A stretch of 32,181 nt of DNA from PVC group bacterium (GCA_945898015.1 CAMDGM010000040.1:1-32181); one strand, 5' to 3'; positions 1 to 7,157 are shown, numbered from the stretch's first letter. Translations and numbers: made by a program. The notes: generated from the sequence alone by a model not told the origin.

Positions 1-55
1 GGATAGCGCCGACCGTCAAGCCGGGCTGTTCCGGTCCGGTGTCCGTCGCGGCCTC

Positions 56-163
56 TCAGCATCCCGTCGCGGTCTGCGGCTCAAGAGTCTCCTTCATGCT
101 GGATTTTGGTCGGCTTCGGACAAAGCGCCAAAACTCAGAGATGCGCCCCCACAGGGCCTTCAT
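56..163 (-). CDS. Possible 35-aa small ORF, unknown
   Basis: A short reading frame runs leftwards from an ATG preceded by AAGGA with a 5-nt gap, and stops at a TGA inside the window. The peptide begins MKALWGRISEFWRFV, basic and aromatic, with no recognisable domain. The ribosome-binding site is the only positive sign. The frame may be chance or a small leader, and the rest of bases 1-175 shows nothing else I can name. Confidence 0.18.
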   Translation of the reverse strand: MKALWGRISEFWRFVRSRPKSSMKETLEPQTATGC

Positions 164-175
164 GCGTTTCCTTCA

Positions 176-205
176 TTGACACGCCCGGTCCCCGCCGAAT
201 ACGCT
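176..205 (+). promoter_or_regulatory. Sigma70-like promoter for the HD-domain gene, apparently leaderless
   Basis: A perfect -35 TTGACA (176-181), an 18-bp spacer and TACGCT (200-205) as -10 are seen. A start point seven bases past the -10 falls exactly on the ATG at 212, and there is no Shine-Dalgarno before that ATG. Both facts suggest a leaderless transcript. The promoter call is by pattern only. Confidence 0.55.
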
Positions 206-211
206 ACGCCC

Positions 212-1012
212 ATGAAATCACCCAAGGAACAGGCCCTCGACCGACTGCTGGTGAAGCAGCTTTCCGGCAAGCCCCTCGAAGCCGCCAAATGGCTCCTCGC
301 CGACCCCGAAGTCCAAGCCCTCCAGGACTATGCCAACACCGTCTCTATCGTGCGGCTCAACTACAACGACCACGGGCCCGTCCACATGCGGGTCGTCACC
401 CTCAACGCCCTGCGCATGGCCGGGCTGCTGGCGGACGCTGGGGTCCCCCTCTCCATCGAAAAGGAGGGCGTAGGGTCCCTCGAGGACGCCCGCGTCGCCG
501 TGCTCGCCGCCGCCTTCCTGCATGACATCGGCATGAGCATCGGCCGCGAAGATCACGAAAAACACAGCATGCTGCTGGCGATGCCCGTGCTGGACCGCCT
601 GCTGGCCGCCCTCTATCCCCTCGCCCTGCCCCTCCGCATCGCCCTGCGGTCGCTCGCGCTGGAAGGCATCATCGGCCATATGGCCCGCACCAAAATCCAT
701 TCCATCGAGGCCGGCCTCATTCCCGTGGCCGACGGGTGCGACATGGCCAAGGGCCGCGCCCGTATTCCCATGATGCTGAACGAGGACCCCCGGGCCGGAG
801 ACATTCACCGCTACTCAGCCGCAGCCGTGGAAAGCGTGAGCATCGGCAAAGGGCGACAGCGCCCCATCCGGATTCATGTGCAAATGATGCAGTCCGTGGG
901 TTTCTTCCAGGTCGAGGAAGTGCTGCTTCCCAAAATCAACATCAGCCCGGTCCGGCCCTTCATCGAACTGGTGGCGCAGGTGCGCGACGAAAAGCCCCGG
1001 CAATACGTCTAG
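212..1012 (+). CDS. HD-domain metal-dependent phosphohydrolase
   Basis: A 266-aa cytoplasmic protein of the HD superfamily, whose members hydrolyse phosphate esters of nucleotides or cyclic nucleotides with a divalent metal. Visible ligands in order are His54 and His58 (NDHGPVH), the diagnostic His104-Asp105 in AAFLHDIGMS, His115 and His118, His156 (GIIGHMART) and Asp174/Asp177 in PVADGCDMAKGR. The last motif is typical of stand-alone HD phosphohydrolases. An in-frame TTG at 176 would give a longer protein, but that TTG is the first three bases of a perfect -35 box, so I prefer the ATG at 212. The gene ends one base before the M23 peptidase gene, so the two are probably co-transcribed. The substrate cannot be told from sequence. 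Confidence 0.85.
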   Translation: MKSPKEQALDRLLVKQLSGKPLEAAKWLLADPEVQALQDYANTVSIVRLNYNDHGPVHMRVVTLNALRMAGLLADAGVPLSIEKEGVGSLEDARVAVLAAAFLHDIGMSIGREDHEKHSMLLAMPVLDRLLAALYPLALPLRIALRSLALEGIIGHMARTKIHSIEAGLIPVADGCDMAKGRARIPMMLNEDPRAGDIHRYSAAAVESVSIGKGRQRPIRIHVQMMQSVGFFQVEEVLLPKINISPVRPFIELVAQVRDEKPRQYV

Positions 1013-1013
1013 C

Positions 1014-2156
1014 ATGAAACCCGCCCGTCCGCCCGCCTTCCGTTCTTCAACCCGCCACGCACGGTCCCCCTCGCCGTTCCTGATCGGATCGGCTTTGGTA
1101 GCGCTTGCCTCAGCCGCCATCCTCCTGGGTCTCGACCGATGGAGAAATCACCCGCCCGTCACAGAACTCGGGCCGTCCAAAATCGCCCTCCCCTCAACTC
1201 TGGAAACCGTTCCTGCGCTCCGGAGCATGGCCTTCCCCTCGCCCCAGCAGAACCTGTTCGAGCCCGGTTGGGAAAAGGGCGTCCAGCCCACGGTCTCCGG
1301 AAAACCCGAGTCCGGTCTTTACGGATCCTCCCGCACGGGAAGCAAAGGGCTCGCCTCCTTCCATGAAGGCGTCGATATCGCCGCCGTGACTCGCGATTCG
1401 AGGGGAAATCCAACCGACCCCGTGATGGCCGTGGCCGACGGCCGCGTGGCCTACGTGAATCGGACGGCCGGCAATTCCAATTACGGCCAATACGTCATTC
1501 TGTTGCATGCTGATCCGGCGGGCGAAGTCTACACCCTCTATGCCCATCTCGCCGTGATCGACCCCGCCGTGGTGCCGGGCACAACCCTGGCCCGCGGTGC
1601 CCGGCTCGGAACGGTCGGACACACACCCGCGTCCAGCATCCCCCTGGATCGCGCGCACCTTCATTTCGAAATCGGGCTGACCGCCAACGCCCGTTTCGCC
1701 CAATGGGCCAGGCGGGCGGGATTAAAAGATCCGCACGGGGAATTTAACGGGCGAAACCTCCTGGGCCTGGATCCGCTCCCGGTCATGGCCCAGAGTATCC
1801 GGGATCCCGGCTTCAGCCTACTCGCCCACCTGCAAAAACTTCCCGTCGCTTTCACGCTCATCGTGAAGAGCCGGGGGCGGCTGCCCGATTATTTCCGGCG
1901 CCATCCCGCCCTATGGACGGACCCCACGGAGGACGGCAAAGCCTTCGTGTTCGCCTGCACGGAAGGTGGCATTCCAGTCTCCGGTCGGAACGCCCGACCG
2001 GACGAGCTCGCTCAACTCGGCCGGAAAAACGAAGCGGTGTTGGCCGTCGACGAAAACGTGCTAGGCCGGAATGGCCGCCATCTCGTGGTCAAGCGCGGCT
2101 CGAACTGGGTGCTGGGCCAGAATGGCGAGACGTGGCTCGACCTGCTCATGTACTAA
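1014..2156 (+). CDS. Membrane-anchored M23 (LytM) family metallopeptidase
   Basis: A 380-aa protein with a basic N-terminus and one hydrophobic segment (about residues 22-40), so probably an uncleaved anchor with the rest in the periplasm. The central M23 domain carries the zinc ligands His117 and Asp121 (FHEGVDIA) and the HxH pair His215/His217 in RAHLHFEIG, with His178 in TLYAHL. M23 enzymes cut the peptide cross-links of peptidoglycan; with all ligands present this copy looks active. The C-terminal 130 residues have no domain I recognise and may recognise wall or regulate the enzyme. It follows the HD gene after one base and converges on the next gene with a 7-bp gap. Confidence 0.88.
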   Translation: MKPARPPAFRSSTRHARSPSPFLIGSALVALASAAILLGLDRWRNHPPVTELGPSKIALPSTLETVPALRSMAFPSPQQNLFEPGWEKGVQPTVSGKPESGLYGSSRTGSKGLASFHEGVDIAAVTRDSRGNPTDPVMAVADGRVAYVNRTAGNSNYGQYVILLHADPAGEVYTLYAHLAVIDPAVVPGTTLARGARLGTVGHTPASSIPLDRAHLHFEIGLTANARFAQWARRAGLKDPHGEFNGRNLLGLDPLPVMAQSIRDPGFSLLAHLQKLPVAFTLIVKSRGRLPDYFRRHPALWTDPTEDGKAFVFACTEGGIPVSGRNARPDELAQLGRKNEAVLAVDENVLGRNGRHLVVKRGSNWVLGQNGETWLDLLMY

Positions 2157-2163
2157 CCAGCTG

Positions 2164-2658
2164 TTAATACCCCGACTTGGCCAGTTCCTTCTGGAGAGCC
2201 AGTTGGAATTCCTGCACATCGGTCGGACTCGGGCGATACCCCGGCTTCACTCCGCCCAGGCCCAGTCGACCGGCCTGATCCAAAGACCACTGTGCCTTGA
2301 CGCCGTCGCTGAACACGACCGATCCGCTCACCATGGCTCCGGGTTTTATCAAGCGGTCGACTTCGACCTTCACCTGGCCACCGGCTCCACCCAAGGGGGC
2401 TCCGGGCGTCGGAGAAGCCAGGTCACCCGCCTCCTCCGCGTCTTCCGGTGGCGTGACGGCGGCTTTCTTCAGATCGGCGGCAGAAGGCTTCTTTTCCTGA
2501 ACCGTGATCCCGGACTCCAAAATGAGAATACGGACATCAATGTAGGTGGGGCGAAGACCGAATTCCTTGATCAGCCGATTCTGCACTTCCGAAATACTGG
2601 CGCCGGCTGTCACCCACTGCTTGACAGCGTCTTTTTGCGCTTGGCTTAACTCGAGCAT
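2164..2658 (-). CDS. Conserved-type hypothetical protein, 164 aa
   Basis: The ATG at 2658 is preceded by GAGGAG at a good distance, so I reject the longer frame starting at 2685. Residues 1-50 look like a short helical DNA- or protein-binding module (MLELSQAQKDAVKQWV, then a second helix ISEVQNRLIKEFG and the segment PTYIDVRIL). A Pro/Ala/Glu-rich linker follows, then a beta-rich C-terminal domain containing VSGSVVFSDGVKAQWSLDQ. There is no signal peptide or membrane segment, so the protein is probably cytoplasmic. I do not recognise the family. The helix-linker-beta layout suggests an adaptor or regulator, but that is inference. Confidence 0.7.
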   Translation of the reverse strand: MLELSQAQKDAVKQWVTAGASISEVQNRLIKEFGLRPTYIDVRILILESGITVQEKKPSAADLKKAAVTPPEDAEEAGDLASPTPGAPLGGAGGQVKVEVDRLIKPGAMVSGSVVFSDGVKAQWSLDQAGRLGLGGVKPGYRPSPTDVQEFQLALQKELAKSGY

Positions 2659-2680
2659 ACCCGTTCTCCTCGTTTGTGCT

Positions 2681-2710
2681 AGCATACTCAGGGGCGGCGG
2701 CGAGTGTCAA
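2681..2710 (-). promoter_or_regulatory. Sigma70-like promoter for the 164-aa hypothetical gene
   Basis: Read on the minus strand: TTGACA (2710-2705), an 18-bp spacer, and TATGCT (2686-2681). The predicted start lies about 16 nt before the ATG at 2658, leaving room for the GAGGAG ribosome-binding site. Confidence 0.6.
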
Positions 2711-2738
2711 GACGCCGGTGCTCTTCCCTTGAAAGATA

Positions 2739-2766
2739 TTGACGCCCTCGATTCGTGCGGTATAGG
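2739..2766 (+). promoter_or_regulatory. Candidate promoter for the fluoride channel gene
   Basis: TTGACG (2739-2744) is followed after 16 bp by TATAGG (2761-2766). This would give a leader of roughly 28 nt ending in AAAGGA (2788-2793), seven bases before the ATG. The leader is too short and lacks the conserved motifs for a fluoride riboswitch. Confidence 0.4.
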
Positions 2767-2800
2767 GTTGCGTCATCACAGGCTCTCAAAGGATCGTCCC

Positions 2801-3202
2801 ATGCCCCACCCCTTCACCGCATGTCTTCTGGTCGGCTCAGGCGGCCTGGTCGGCTCCCTAGCCCGCTACGGCCTCAGCCTCGCCGCGCAACGCTTCTCCC
2901 TCGACTGGCCGATCGGCACCCTGGCCGCCAACACGCTGGGCTGCTTCCTGATCGGGGTGCTCGCCGAGGCGGCCGCCCGTGGCCAGGGGCTTTCCCCCGA
3001 AGCACGCCTCCTGCTGGCCACCGGCTTCTGCGGGGGCTTCACGACCCTTTCCTCCCTGGTCTACGAAGCGGTCCAGATGCTCAAAGCCGGCGACACCTTC
3101 CACGCCTCCTTCTATCTGGGCGGCACGATCCTCTTCTCCATGGTCGCATTCCTGGGCGGCGTTCTTCTCGTAAAACTCATCCAAAAAAGCACAGGTGTGT
3201 GA
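2801..3202 (+). CDS. crcB: Fluoride ion channel FluC/CrcB
   Basis: A 133-aa protein, the usual length for the Fluc family of dimeric fluoride channels, which expel toxic fluoride across the inner membrane. It has four hydrophobic segments. Family motifs are the N-terminal GLVGSLARYGLS, GTLAANTLGCFLIG with the conserved Asn44, and GFCGGFTTLSS in the third helix. The ATG at 2801 has AAAGGA at a 7-base gap; the longer upstream frame overlaps the divergent promoter region and is rejected. One oddity: the second Phe of the usual FTTFS Phe box is Leu83 here, while Phe80 is kept. The gene stands alone between unrelated neighbours, common for this family. Confidence 0.92.
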   Translation: MPHPFTACLLVGSGGLVGSLARYGLSLAAQRFSLDWPIGTLAANTLGCFLIGVLAEAAARGQGLSPEARLLLATGFCGGFTTLSSLVYEAVQMLKAGDTFHASFYLGGTILFSMVAFLGGVLLVKLIQKSTGV

Positions 3203-3211
3203 TGGCGATCA

Positions 3212-3367
3212 ATGGCGAACCTGATTGAAGCAGGCCGCTTTCCGCCCAAGCTCCACAATCTTTTCGAGGAGCCCCGTTGCGGCGGGCTCATCACGCTCGA
3301 AAAGGCACAGATCATCCGTTACGTGCCAGGCCAAAAAACAGGTCCCGTCTCTCTTAATCGGGAATAA
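3212..3367 (+). CDS. Possible 51-aa small protein, unknown
   Basis: A short frame starts 9 bases after the fluC stop and ends overlapping the 3' end of the LysM gene by 14 bp. The peptide begins MANLIEAGRFPPKLHNLF and contains one Cys (PRCGGLITL). It has no good ribosome-binding site and no domain I know. It may be a remnant or chance; the gap (3203-3353) otherwise holds nothing recognisable. Confidence 0.22.
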   Translation: MANLIEAGRFPPKLHNLFEEPRCGGLITLEKAQIIRYVPGQKTGPVSLNRE

Positions 3368-3902
3368 AGAGTTTCTGCCCCACGCGGATAGAGTTCGCGC
3401 TCTTCAGCTTGTTCGCCTTTAGTATGGCGGCCATATCAACTTTATAGCCACGGGCGATGACGGACAGCGTCTCCCCCGTCTTGACCACATGCTCATACCC
3501 GGCCTTGCTCCCCCCGCCGACCGGCGGCGCAGGCGGGATCAGGGATCCTTGCACCGACACCAGTTTCCGGGTCAATTCATCCACAATAAATTTCTTGTCC
3601 TGCTCCCGGCTGGCCTCCAGATCCTGGAACTGCACCTTCACAGCCTGTTGGTTTTCCCGAAACGCGGCATCCAACTCGCGCACCTGTTTGCGAAGCGCCT
3701 CAATCTCCCGGGCCTGGCTTTCCTGCTCCAGCCGCGCCTCCTGCCTCCATTCCTGAAGCGCTTTCACCTCGCCCGCCAAACCCGGATCCGCCGGTTCCCG
3801 GGCCGAAGTCGTAACGGGATCCGGGGTCAATGTCGCGCATCCCGCGAGAACCAGCAGTCCCGCACCCATTCCAAGCCTCTGCGACCAGCGCATCACCGTC
3901 AT
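3354..3902 (-). CDS. LysM-domain lipoprotein with coiled-coil stalk
   Basis: A 182-aa lipoprotein. The signal peptide ends in the lipobox LVLAGC, so the mature protein should be lipid-anchored at the envelope. A Glu/Gln/Arg-rich stretch follows (LAGEVKALQEWRQEARLEQE and onward to about residue 110) with clear heptad character, which should form a coiled coil. A Pro/Gly linker leads to a C-terminal LysM domain (YEHVVKTGETLSVIARGY ... SIRVGQKLFIP), which binds N-acetylglucosamine in peptidoglycan. The ATG at 3902 has AAGGAG six bases upstream; the ATG at 3953 would push the signal peptide too far inside. A role linking the membrane to the cell wall is inferred. Confidence 0.88.
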   Translation of the reverse strand: MTVMRWSQRLGMGAGLLVLAGCATLTPDPVTTSAREPADPGLAGEVKALQEWRQEARLEQESQAREIEALRKQVRELDAAFRENQQAVKVQFQDLEASREQDKKFIVDELTRKLVSVQGSLIPPAPPVGGGSKAGYEHVVKTGETLSVIARGYKVDMAAILKANKLKSANSIRVGQKLFIPD

Positions 3903-3989
3903 AACTCTCTCCTTACTTCCTTGAACAGCTGCCAGCCTCATTGTTCCTGACAAACAAAAACTCTCCTACTCTGAAACAGAGATCGACAC

Positions 3990-4018
3990 TTGTCAATGGC
4001 CTTCCCCCGGTTTATACT
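3990..4018 (+). promoter_or_regulatory. Strong promoter of the first Flp-type pilin gene, apparently leaderless
   Basis: TTGTCA (3990-3995), exactly 17 bp, then TATACT (4013-4018). Seven bases further lies the ATG at 4025, so transcription is predicted to start on the start codon itself. The heptamer TTGTCAA (3990-3996) also reads TTGACA on the other strand, where it could serve as -35 for the divergent LysM gene, though no good -10 is seen there. Confidence 0.65.
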
Positions 4019-4024
4019 GTAGTT

Positions 4025-4195
4025 ATGAATATTCGTTGGCCATCCCGACGTCTCCGCCGCGGCCAAACGTTGACCGAGTATGCAATCGCCGCGGGCGTCC
4101 TGCTAGGCGTCGTGATGGTGGCATCCCTGTTTCTCTACACGTTCAAGGAATACGGAGGCCGGATTCTCGATCTCGTGGCCTCGGAATACCCCTGA
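4025..4195 (+). CDS. Flp-type pilin-like protein 1 (short)
   Basis: A 56-aa class IVb prepilin-like protein. After a basic leader comes RRGQTLTEYAIAAGVLL, matching the Flp motif: Gly before the cut, Glu at +5 and Tyr at +6 of the mature chain, followed by one hydrophobic helix. Such leaders are cut by a TadV/CpaA-type peptidase, which is not in this window. The mature chain would be only about 42 residues. It may be a minor pilin or a second major subunit. It has its own promoter and sits directly upstream of the second pilin gene. Confidence 0.78.
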   Translation: MNIRWPSRRLRRGQTLTEYAIAAGVLLGVVMVASLFLYTFKEYGGRILDLVASEYP

Positions 4196-4196
4196 A

Positions 4197-4207
4197 ACAA
4201 TAATTGT
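4197..4207. promoter_or_regulatory. Palindrome overlapping the second pilin promoter
   Basis: ACAAT-A-ATTGT is a perfect 5-bp inverted repeat around one base. It overlaps the -35 box at 4204-4209, so it could be an operator for pilin expression. The site is short and may be chance. Confidence 0.25.
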
Positions 4208-4232
4208 CAAGCGGTGCGCGTTTGACTATATT
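4204..4232 (+). promoter_or_regulatory. Strong promoter of the major Flp pilin gene
   Basis: TTGTCA (4204-4209), 17 bp, TATATT (4227-4232). The predicted start near 4239 gives a leader of about 54 nt with an AAGGAG ribosome-binding site (4282-4287) five bases before the ATG. It is one of the best-scoring promoters by eye in the window, consistent with high pilin expression. Confidence 0.7.
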
Positions 4233-4292
4233 AGAAAGCGTTCAAGACGCTCCTGTTCGGAGCCGAAACTACAACCGGTGCAAGGAGTCCAT

Positions 4293-4511
4293 ATGAAGCA
4301 TCTCCACTCCAGGAAACGCGGCCAGACCATGACGGAATATATCATCATCGTGGTCGTCGTCGCGCTCGCGGCCATCGCCATTGTGGCGGCATTCAGCGAC
4401 ACGGTTCAAAGCAAGTTCCGCGGCGCCACCGAGGAACTGGGCGGAACCGCCAGTTCGACCGTGGACTCGAAGCAGTACCTGAAGGACCTCGGCACGACCA
4501 CGACCCCGTAA
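4293..4511 (+). CDS. flp: Flp/Fap-type major pilin
   Basis: A 72-aa class IVb prepilin. The leader MKHLHSRKRG is followed by QTMTEYIIIVVVVALAAIAI: cleavage after Gly10, then Glu at +5 and Tyr at +6, then a long hydrophobic helix and a small Thr/Ser-rich C-terminus. Flp pilins assemble into the Tad pilus used for surface attachment. An in-frame GTG at 4278 is possible, but the AAGGAG at 4282-4287 fixes the ATG at 4293. A strong promoter precedes the gene and a 12-bp hairpin follows it, so the pilin is probably made in excess over the downstream assembly genes. Confidence 0.9.
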   Translation: MKHLHSRKRGQTMTEYIIIVVVVALAAIAIVAAFSDTVQSKFRGATEELGGTASSTVDSKQYLKDLGTTTTP

Positions 4512-4530
4512 GTGCCCCGTCTTTCCTTAC

Positions 4531-4573
4531 CGCATGCCGCGCCGGGCCTTTCCGCGCGGCATGCGTCTCTTTT
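4531..4573 (+). terminator. Hairpin terminator or attenuator after the pilin gene
   Basis: A perfect 12-bp inverted repeat, CGCATGCCGCGC (4531-4542) with its complement at 4554-4565, has an 11-nt loop and is followed by TCTCTTTT. This fits an intrinsic terminator with a modest U tract. Some read-through would feed the downstream operon, whose first ATG lies at 4581. Confidence 0.7.
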
Positions 4574-4580
4574 GAGGGTC

Positions 4581-5189
4581 ATGAAACAAAAAGCCGGACA
4601 GACCCTGCTCGAGACCTGCATCGTCATGATGCTGCTGTGCTTGATATTCTTCGGTCTCGTCCAGCTCTCCCAGCTCTCCGCCTCCAAGGAAATCCTCGAC
4701 TACGCCGCCTCCTGCGGCGCACGGGCCCGGTCGGTTGGTTTCAACGACTTCATGGTGGGCAAGGTGGTCCGGGTGGCTGCCATTCCCAACGCCGGGCGAC
4801 TCCTTACGCCCGAAGTAATCCATCCGGCCAATCCGGACGATCTTTCCGGAACACCGGGCAGGGCCTGGGATTATGCGCTCGCCGCCCAGCCCGCCTCCCC
4901 GCAATTCCCCGTCGAAAGCCATGCCATTCCCCTCTATCTGGGGGGCGACAGCTGGGGCCGCCTGCCCGCCATCCTCGATTATGAATACTGGAACAGCAGC
5001 ACCGACAGCCGGGGTGCCATCGATTACATCCTGCACGATTCCGCCGGGTCGGGGCTCGGCGTCCACACGTCCCAGGAAGTCCCGCTCTGGACTCCCCTTC
5101 ACCGCCTGATCTATGACGGGGACTCCTTCCCTCTGGGGGGTGACGCCATCCTCGAAAATCACTATCCCCTTTACCTTCACTATGACTAA
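4581..5189 (+). CDS. TadE-like pseudopilin 1
   Basis: A 202-aa protein beginning MKQKAGQTLLETCIVMMLL, a prepilin-like N-terminus with the Gly-Gln cut site and Glu at +5, followed by one membrane helix. TadE-type proteins are minor pilins needed for Tad pilus assembly. The rest has two or more Cys (SCGA near residue 55) and a Trp/Tyr-rich C-terminus ending LENHYPLYLHYD that I cannot assign. The ATG at 4581 is chosen because the prepilin leader starts there; GAGGG lies only two bases before it. The end overlaps the next start by 8 bases (ATGACTAA). Confidence 0.78.
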   Translation: MKQKAGQTLLETCIVMMLLCLIFFGLVQLSQLSASKEILDYAASCGARARSVGFNDFMVGKVVRVAAIPNAGRLLTPEVIHPANPDDLSGTPGRAWDYALAAQPASPQFPVESHAIPLYLGGDSWGRLPAILDYEYWNSSTDSRGAIDYILHDSAGSGLGVHTSQEVPLWTPLHRLIYDGDSFPLGGDAILENHYPLYLHYD

Positions 5190-6612
5190 CCCCCGCCATC
5201 ATGGACCCCGTCGCGGTCAGGTCATGATCCTCATGGTCGTGTTCATGGTCATCCTGCTCCTCGTCGGCCTCTGGAATTTCGACCTGCACAAAATCGTCCG
5301 CGTCAAGCATGTGGCCCGGAACGGAGGCGACGCCGCCGCGCTGGCCGCCGCCCGCTGGCAGGCCCTGACCCTGAACATGGTCGGCGAACTCAACATCCTG
5401 CAGGCCGCCGCCCTCTCGGAGGCCCTCGCCAACGGCGTCTCCAACAGCCCGGCCGCCGCCGCATGCGCCGACCTCCAGGGCCGCCTCTGTTTCGTGGGGC
5501 CCCTGACCGGGTTCGCCGCCTCTCAACTCGCCGCCAAAAACAACGGGATATTCGTCAACTCCGACTTCACCCAGGAGGTCGCCGATCATGCGACGAGGGT
5601 GCGCTTGGAATACGACATCCGCTACCCGGACTTCCCCTACGCCAACGACCCCGGCGAACCCTCGTGCTGGATCGACTATGCCAACATGCTCGACATCATC
5701 GCCGCACAGGGCATCGCCGCCAAATGCGACAGCTTTCGCTTCTATGTGGACTTCGCCGACCACGATCACTTCCTGCTCAACCCCGACTTCTACGACGCGG
5801 TGGCCACCCGCGGCTGGTGCTGGTTTTTCTTCAACGCCATGACACTCCTTCAAGACTACCAAAGCTGGAAGGACTGGCCGCCCCTCCCCATCATCGAGGA
5901 ACCTCACCCCGTGAACGCCGAATATTTCGGCCTCTACCTTCGCCGGCAGACCCGGCTCGACAACCTTCCGTTCGCCAACGGCAGCGACTCGGCACTGAAC
6001 AGCTCCAACTTCATCGCCACCGCAAGCGCCCACACGGAAAACGCACTGGATCCCCGTGTTCTCAGTGTGGCAAGCGACTGGTACTGCTATCAGGAAAGCG
6101 AATGGACCGCCTGGACCGAGCGGATTCCCGAAGGGTTCCCCTTCCTGGCCAAAGTTCGCGACGTCTACAATTACGCGGGCGCGGATGCGGCGATCAAGAT
6201 TGAAACCCCCATGCAACGGCTAACCCCCGGTTCGCCAGCCGATACCATTTCCTGGTCCGCCGCGGCCAAACCGTTCGGCTCGCTGGGAGAAACCGACCCG
6301 CCCAACCGTTACAGCCTCGTCCTCCCCGCGTTCCACGATGTCCGGCTCATCCCCGTGGACACCTCATCCGCGCCCGGCGGAGGCAGCGAGCCCGGCTGGG
6401 GCATGCATATCTATCGTCATCTCACGGCCTATCTCCAGCAGGGCCTCGAGGGGCTCACCCCGGGCTGCTATTACTGCGACCAGCTTCGCATCTGGGAACC
6501 GCAGCCCTTCCGGCAGGAAGGCCTGGATTGGCTGGAACTCAACAGCCAACGCTGCCTGCGCACGACCAGCGGCGGCCATTCGGGTAGCGGCGGAACCCGG
6601 AGAGGGCACTAG
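5182..6612 (+). CDS. TadG-like pilus-assembly protein
   Basis: A 476-aa protein whose N-terminus, RRGQVMILMVVFMVILLLVG, is a Tad-type membrane segment after a basic leader. It is followed by VKHVARNGGDAAALAAARW, the conserved stretch just after the helix in TadG-type proteins. Unlike its neighbours it lacks the Glu at +5. The long extracytoplasmic part is rich in Trp, Tyr and Cys, including the YYCDQL region and the ending SQRCLRTTSGGHSGSGGTR. In other Tad systems such a large domain sits outside the inner membrane and supports assembly or adhesion. Its start overlaps the upstream gene by 8 nt, which implies translational coupling. Confidence 0.72.
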   Translation: MTNPRHHGPRRGQVMILMVVFMVILLLVGLWNFDLHKIVRVKHVARNGGDAAALAAARWQALTLNMVGELNILQAAALSEALANGVSNSPAAAACADLQGRLCFVGPLTGFAASQLAAKNNGIFVNSDFTQEVADHATRVRLEYDIRYPDFPYANDPGEPSCWIDYANMLDIIAAQGIAAKCDSFRFYVDFADHDHFLLNPDFYDAVATRGWCWFFFNAMTLLQDYQSWKDWPPLPIIEEPHPVNAEYFGLYLRRQTRLDNLPFANGSDSALNSSNFIATASAHTENALDPRVLSVASDWYCYQESEWTAWTERIPEGFPFLAKVRDVYNYAGADAAIKIETPMQRLTPGSPADTISWSAAAKPFGSLGETDPPNRYSLVLPAFHDVRLIPVDTSSAPGGGSEPGWGMHIYRHLTAYLQQGLEGLTPGCYYCDQLRIWEPQPFRQEGLDWLELNSQRCLRTTSGGHSGSGGTRRGH

Positions 6613-6614
6613 CC

Positions 6615-7157
6615 ATGGGCTCCCCCCTGTACCCCCAACGACGACGCACCCGGGCCGGTCAGGCCATCGCCGAATTCGTCGTCGGCCTGGTGGGAATCCT
6701 CATCATCACGGCCGCCATGCTCCAGATCGGCACCCTCGTTCGCGAGGATACCCGCACCCTCGAAAAAGCCCGAAACGAAGCTGGCCAGGCCGCCCTCAGC
6801 GACACCTACCTCGCCCCCGTCTCCCCGGGTCCGCGCTACATCCAGGATTGGAACGTAGGCCCGGATGGTTCCGCCTATTCCCGGGACGATTCTCCCATCC
6901 TCGGCAATTCAGCCCTTCTCGCGGAAGGCATCATTCCGCACGCCAAACCTGACAGCCTGGCCGGCCTGTTGCCGACCAATCAACTCTCGCCACTGGCCGA
7001 CTCCGCTCAAATTCTCCGCGGGATGTCCTTTGTGCGGGGCTATGACAGCAGCGGCGCAATCCCCCTCTACCCAATCACCCGAACCCTCATTTTCGGACGG
7101 GATTCGATCACTCTTGAAAGCGAAGTTTACCTGATATGGACTCGAGGCCTCGAATAA
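6615..7157 (+). CDS. TadE-like pseudopilin 2
   Basis: A 180-aa protein with the prepilin motif RAGQAIAEFVVGLVGILII: cut after Gly, Glu at +5, then one membrane helix. The following VREDTRTLEKARNEAGQAA is an amphipathic continuation typical of the TadE family. The start at 6615 lies two bases after the previous stop and has GAGGG eight bases upstream. Its 3' end overlaps the next gene by 22 nt. It is probably a minor pilin partner of the TadE-like protein encoded at 4581. Confidence 0.77.
   Translation: MGSPLYPQRRRTRAGQAIAEFVVGLVGILIITAAMLQIGTLVREDTRTLEKARNEAGQAALSDTYLAPVSPGPRYIQDWNVGPDGSAYSRDDSPILGNSALLAEGIIPHAKPDSLAGLLPTNQLSPLADSAQILRGMSFVRGYDSSGAIPLYPITRTLIFGRDSITLESEVYLIWTRGLE

Noticed and set aside
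176-211. TTG start of the HD-domain gene at 176
   Set aside because: That TTG is the beginning of a perfect TTGACA -35 box, and the ATG at 212 fits the predicted transcript start and the protein's natural N-terminus.
2680-2800. Fluoride riboswitch before the crcB gene
   Set aside because: I looked for the conserved GATGG...CC and CTGATGA-type segments and did not find them; the predicted leader is also too short.
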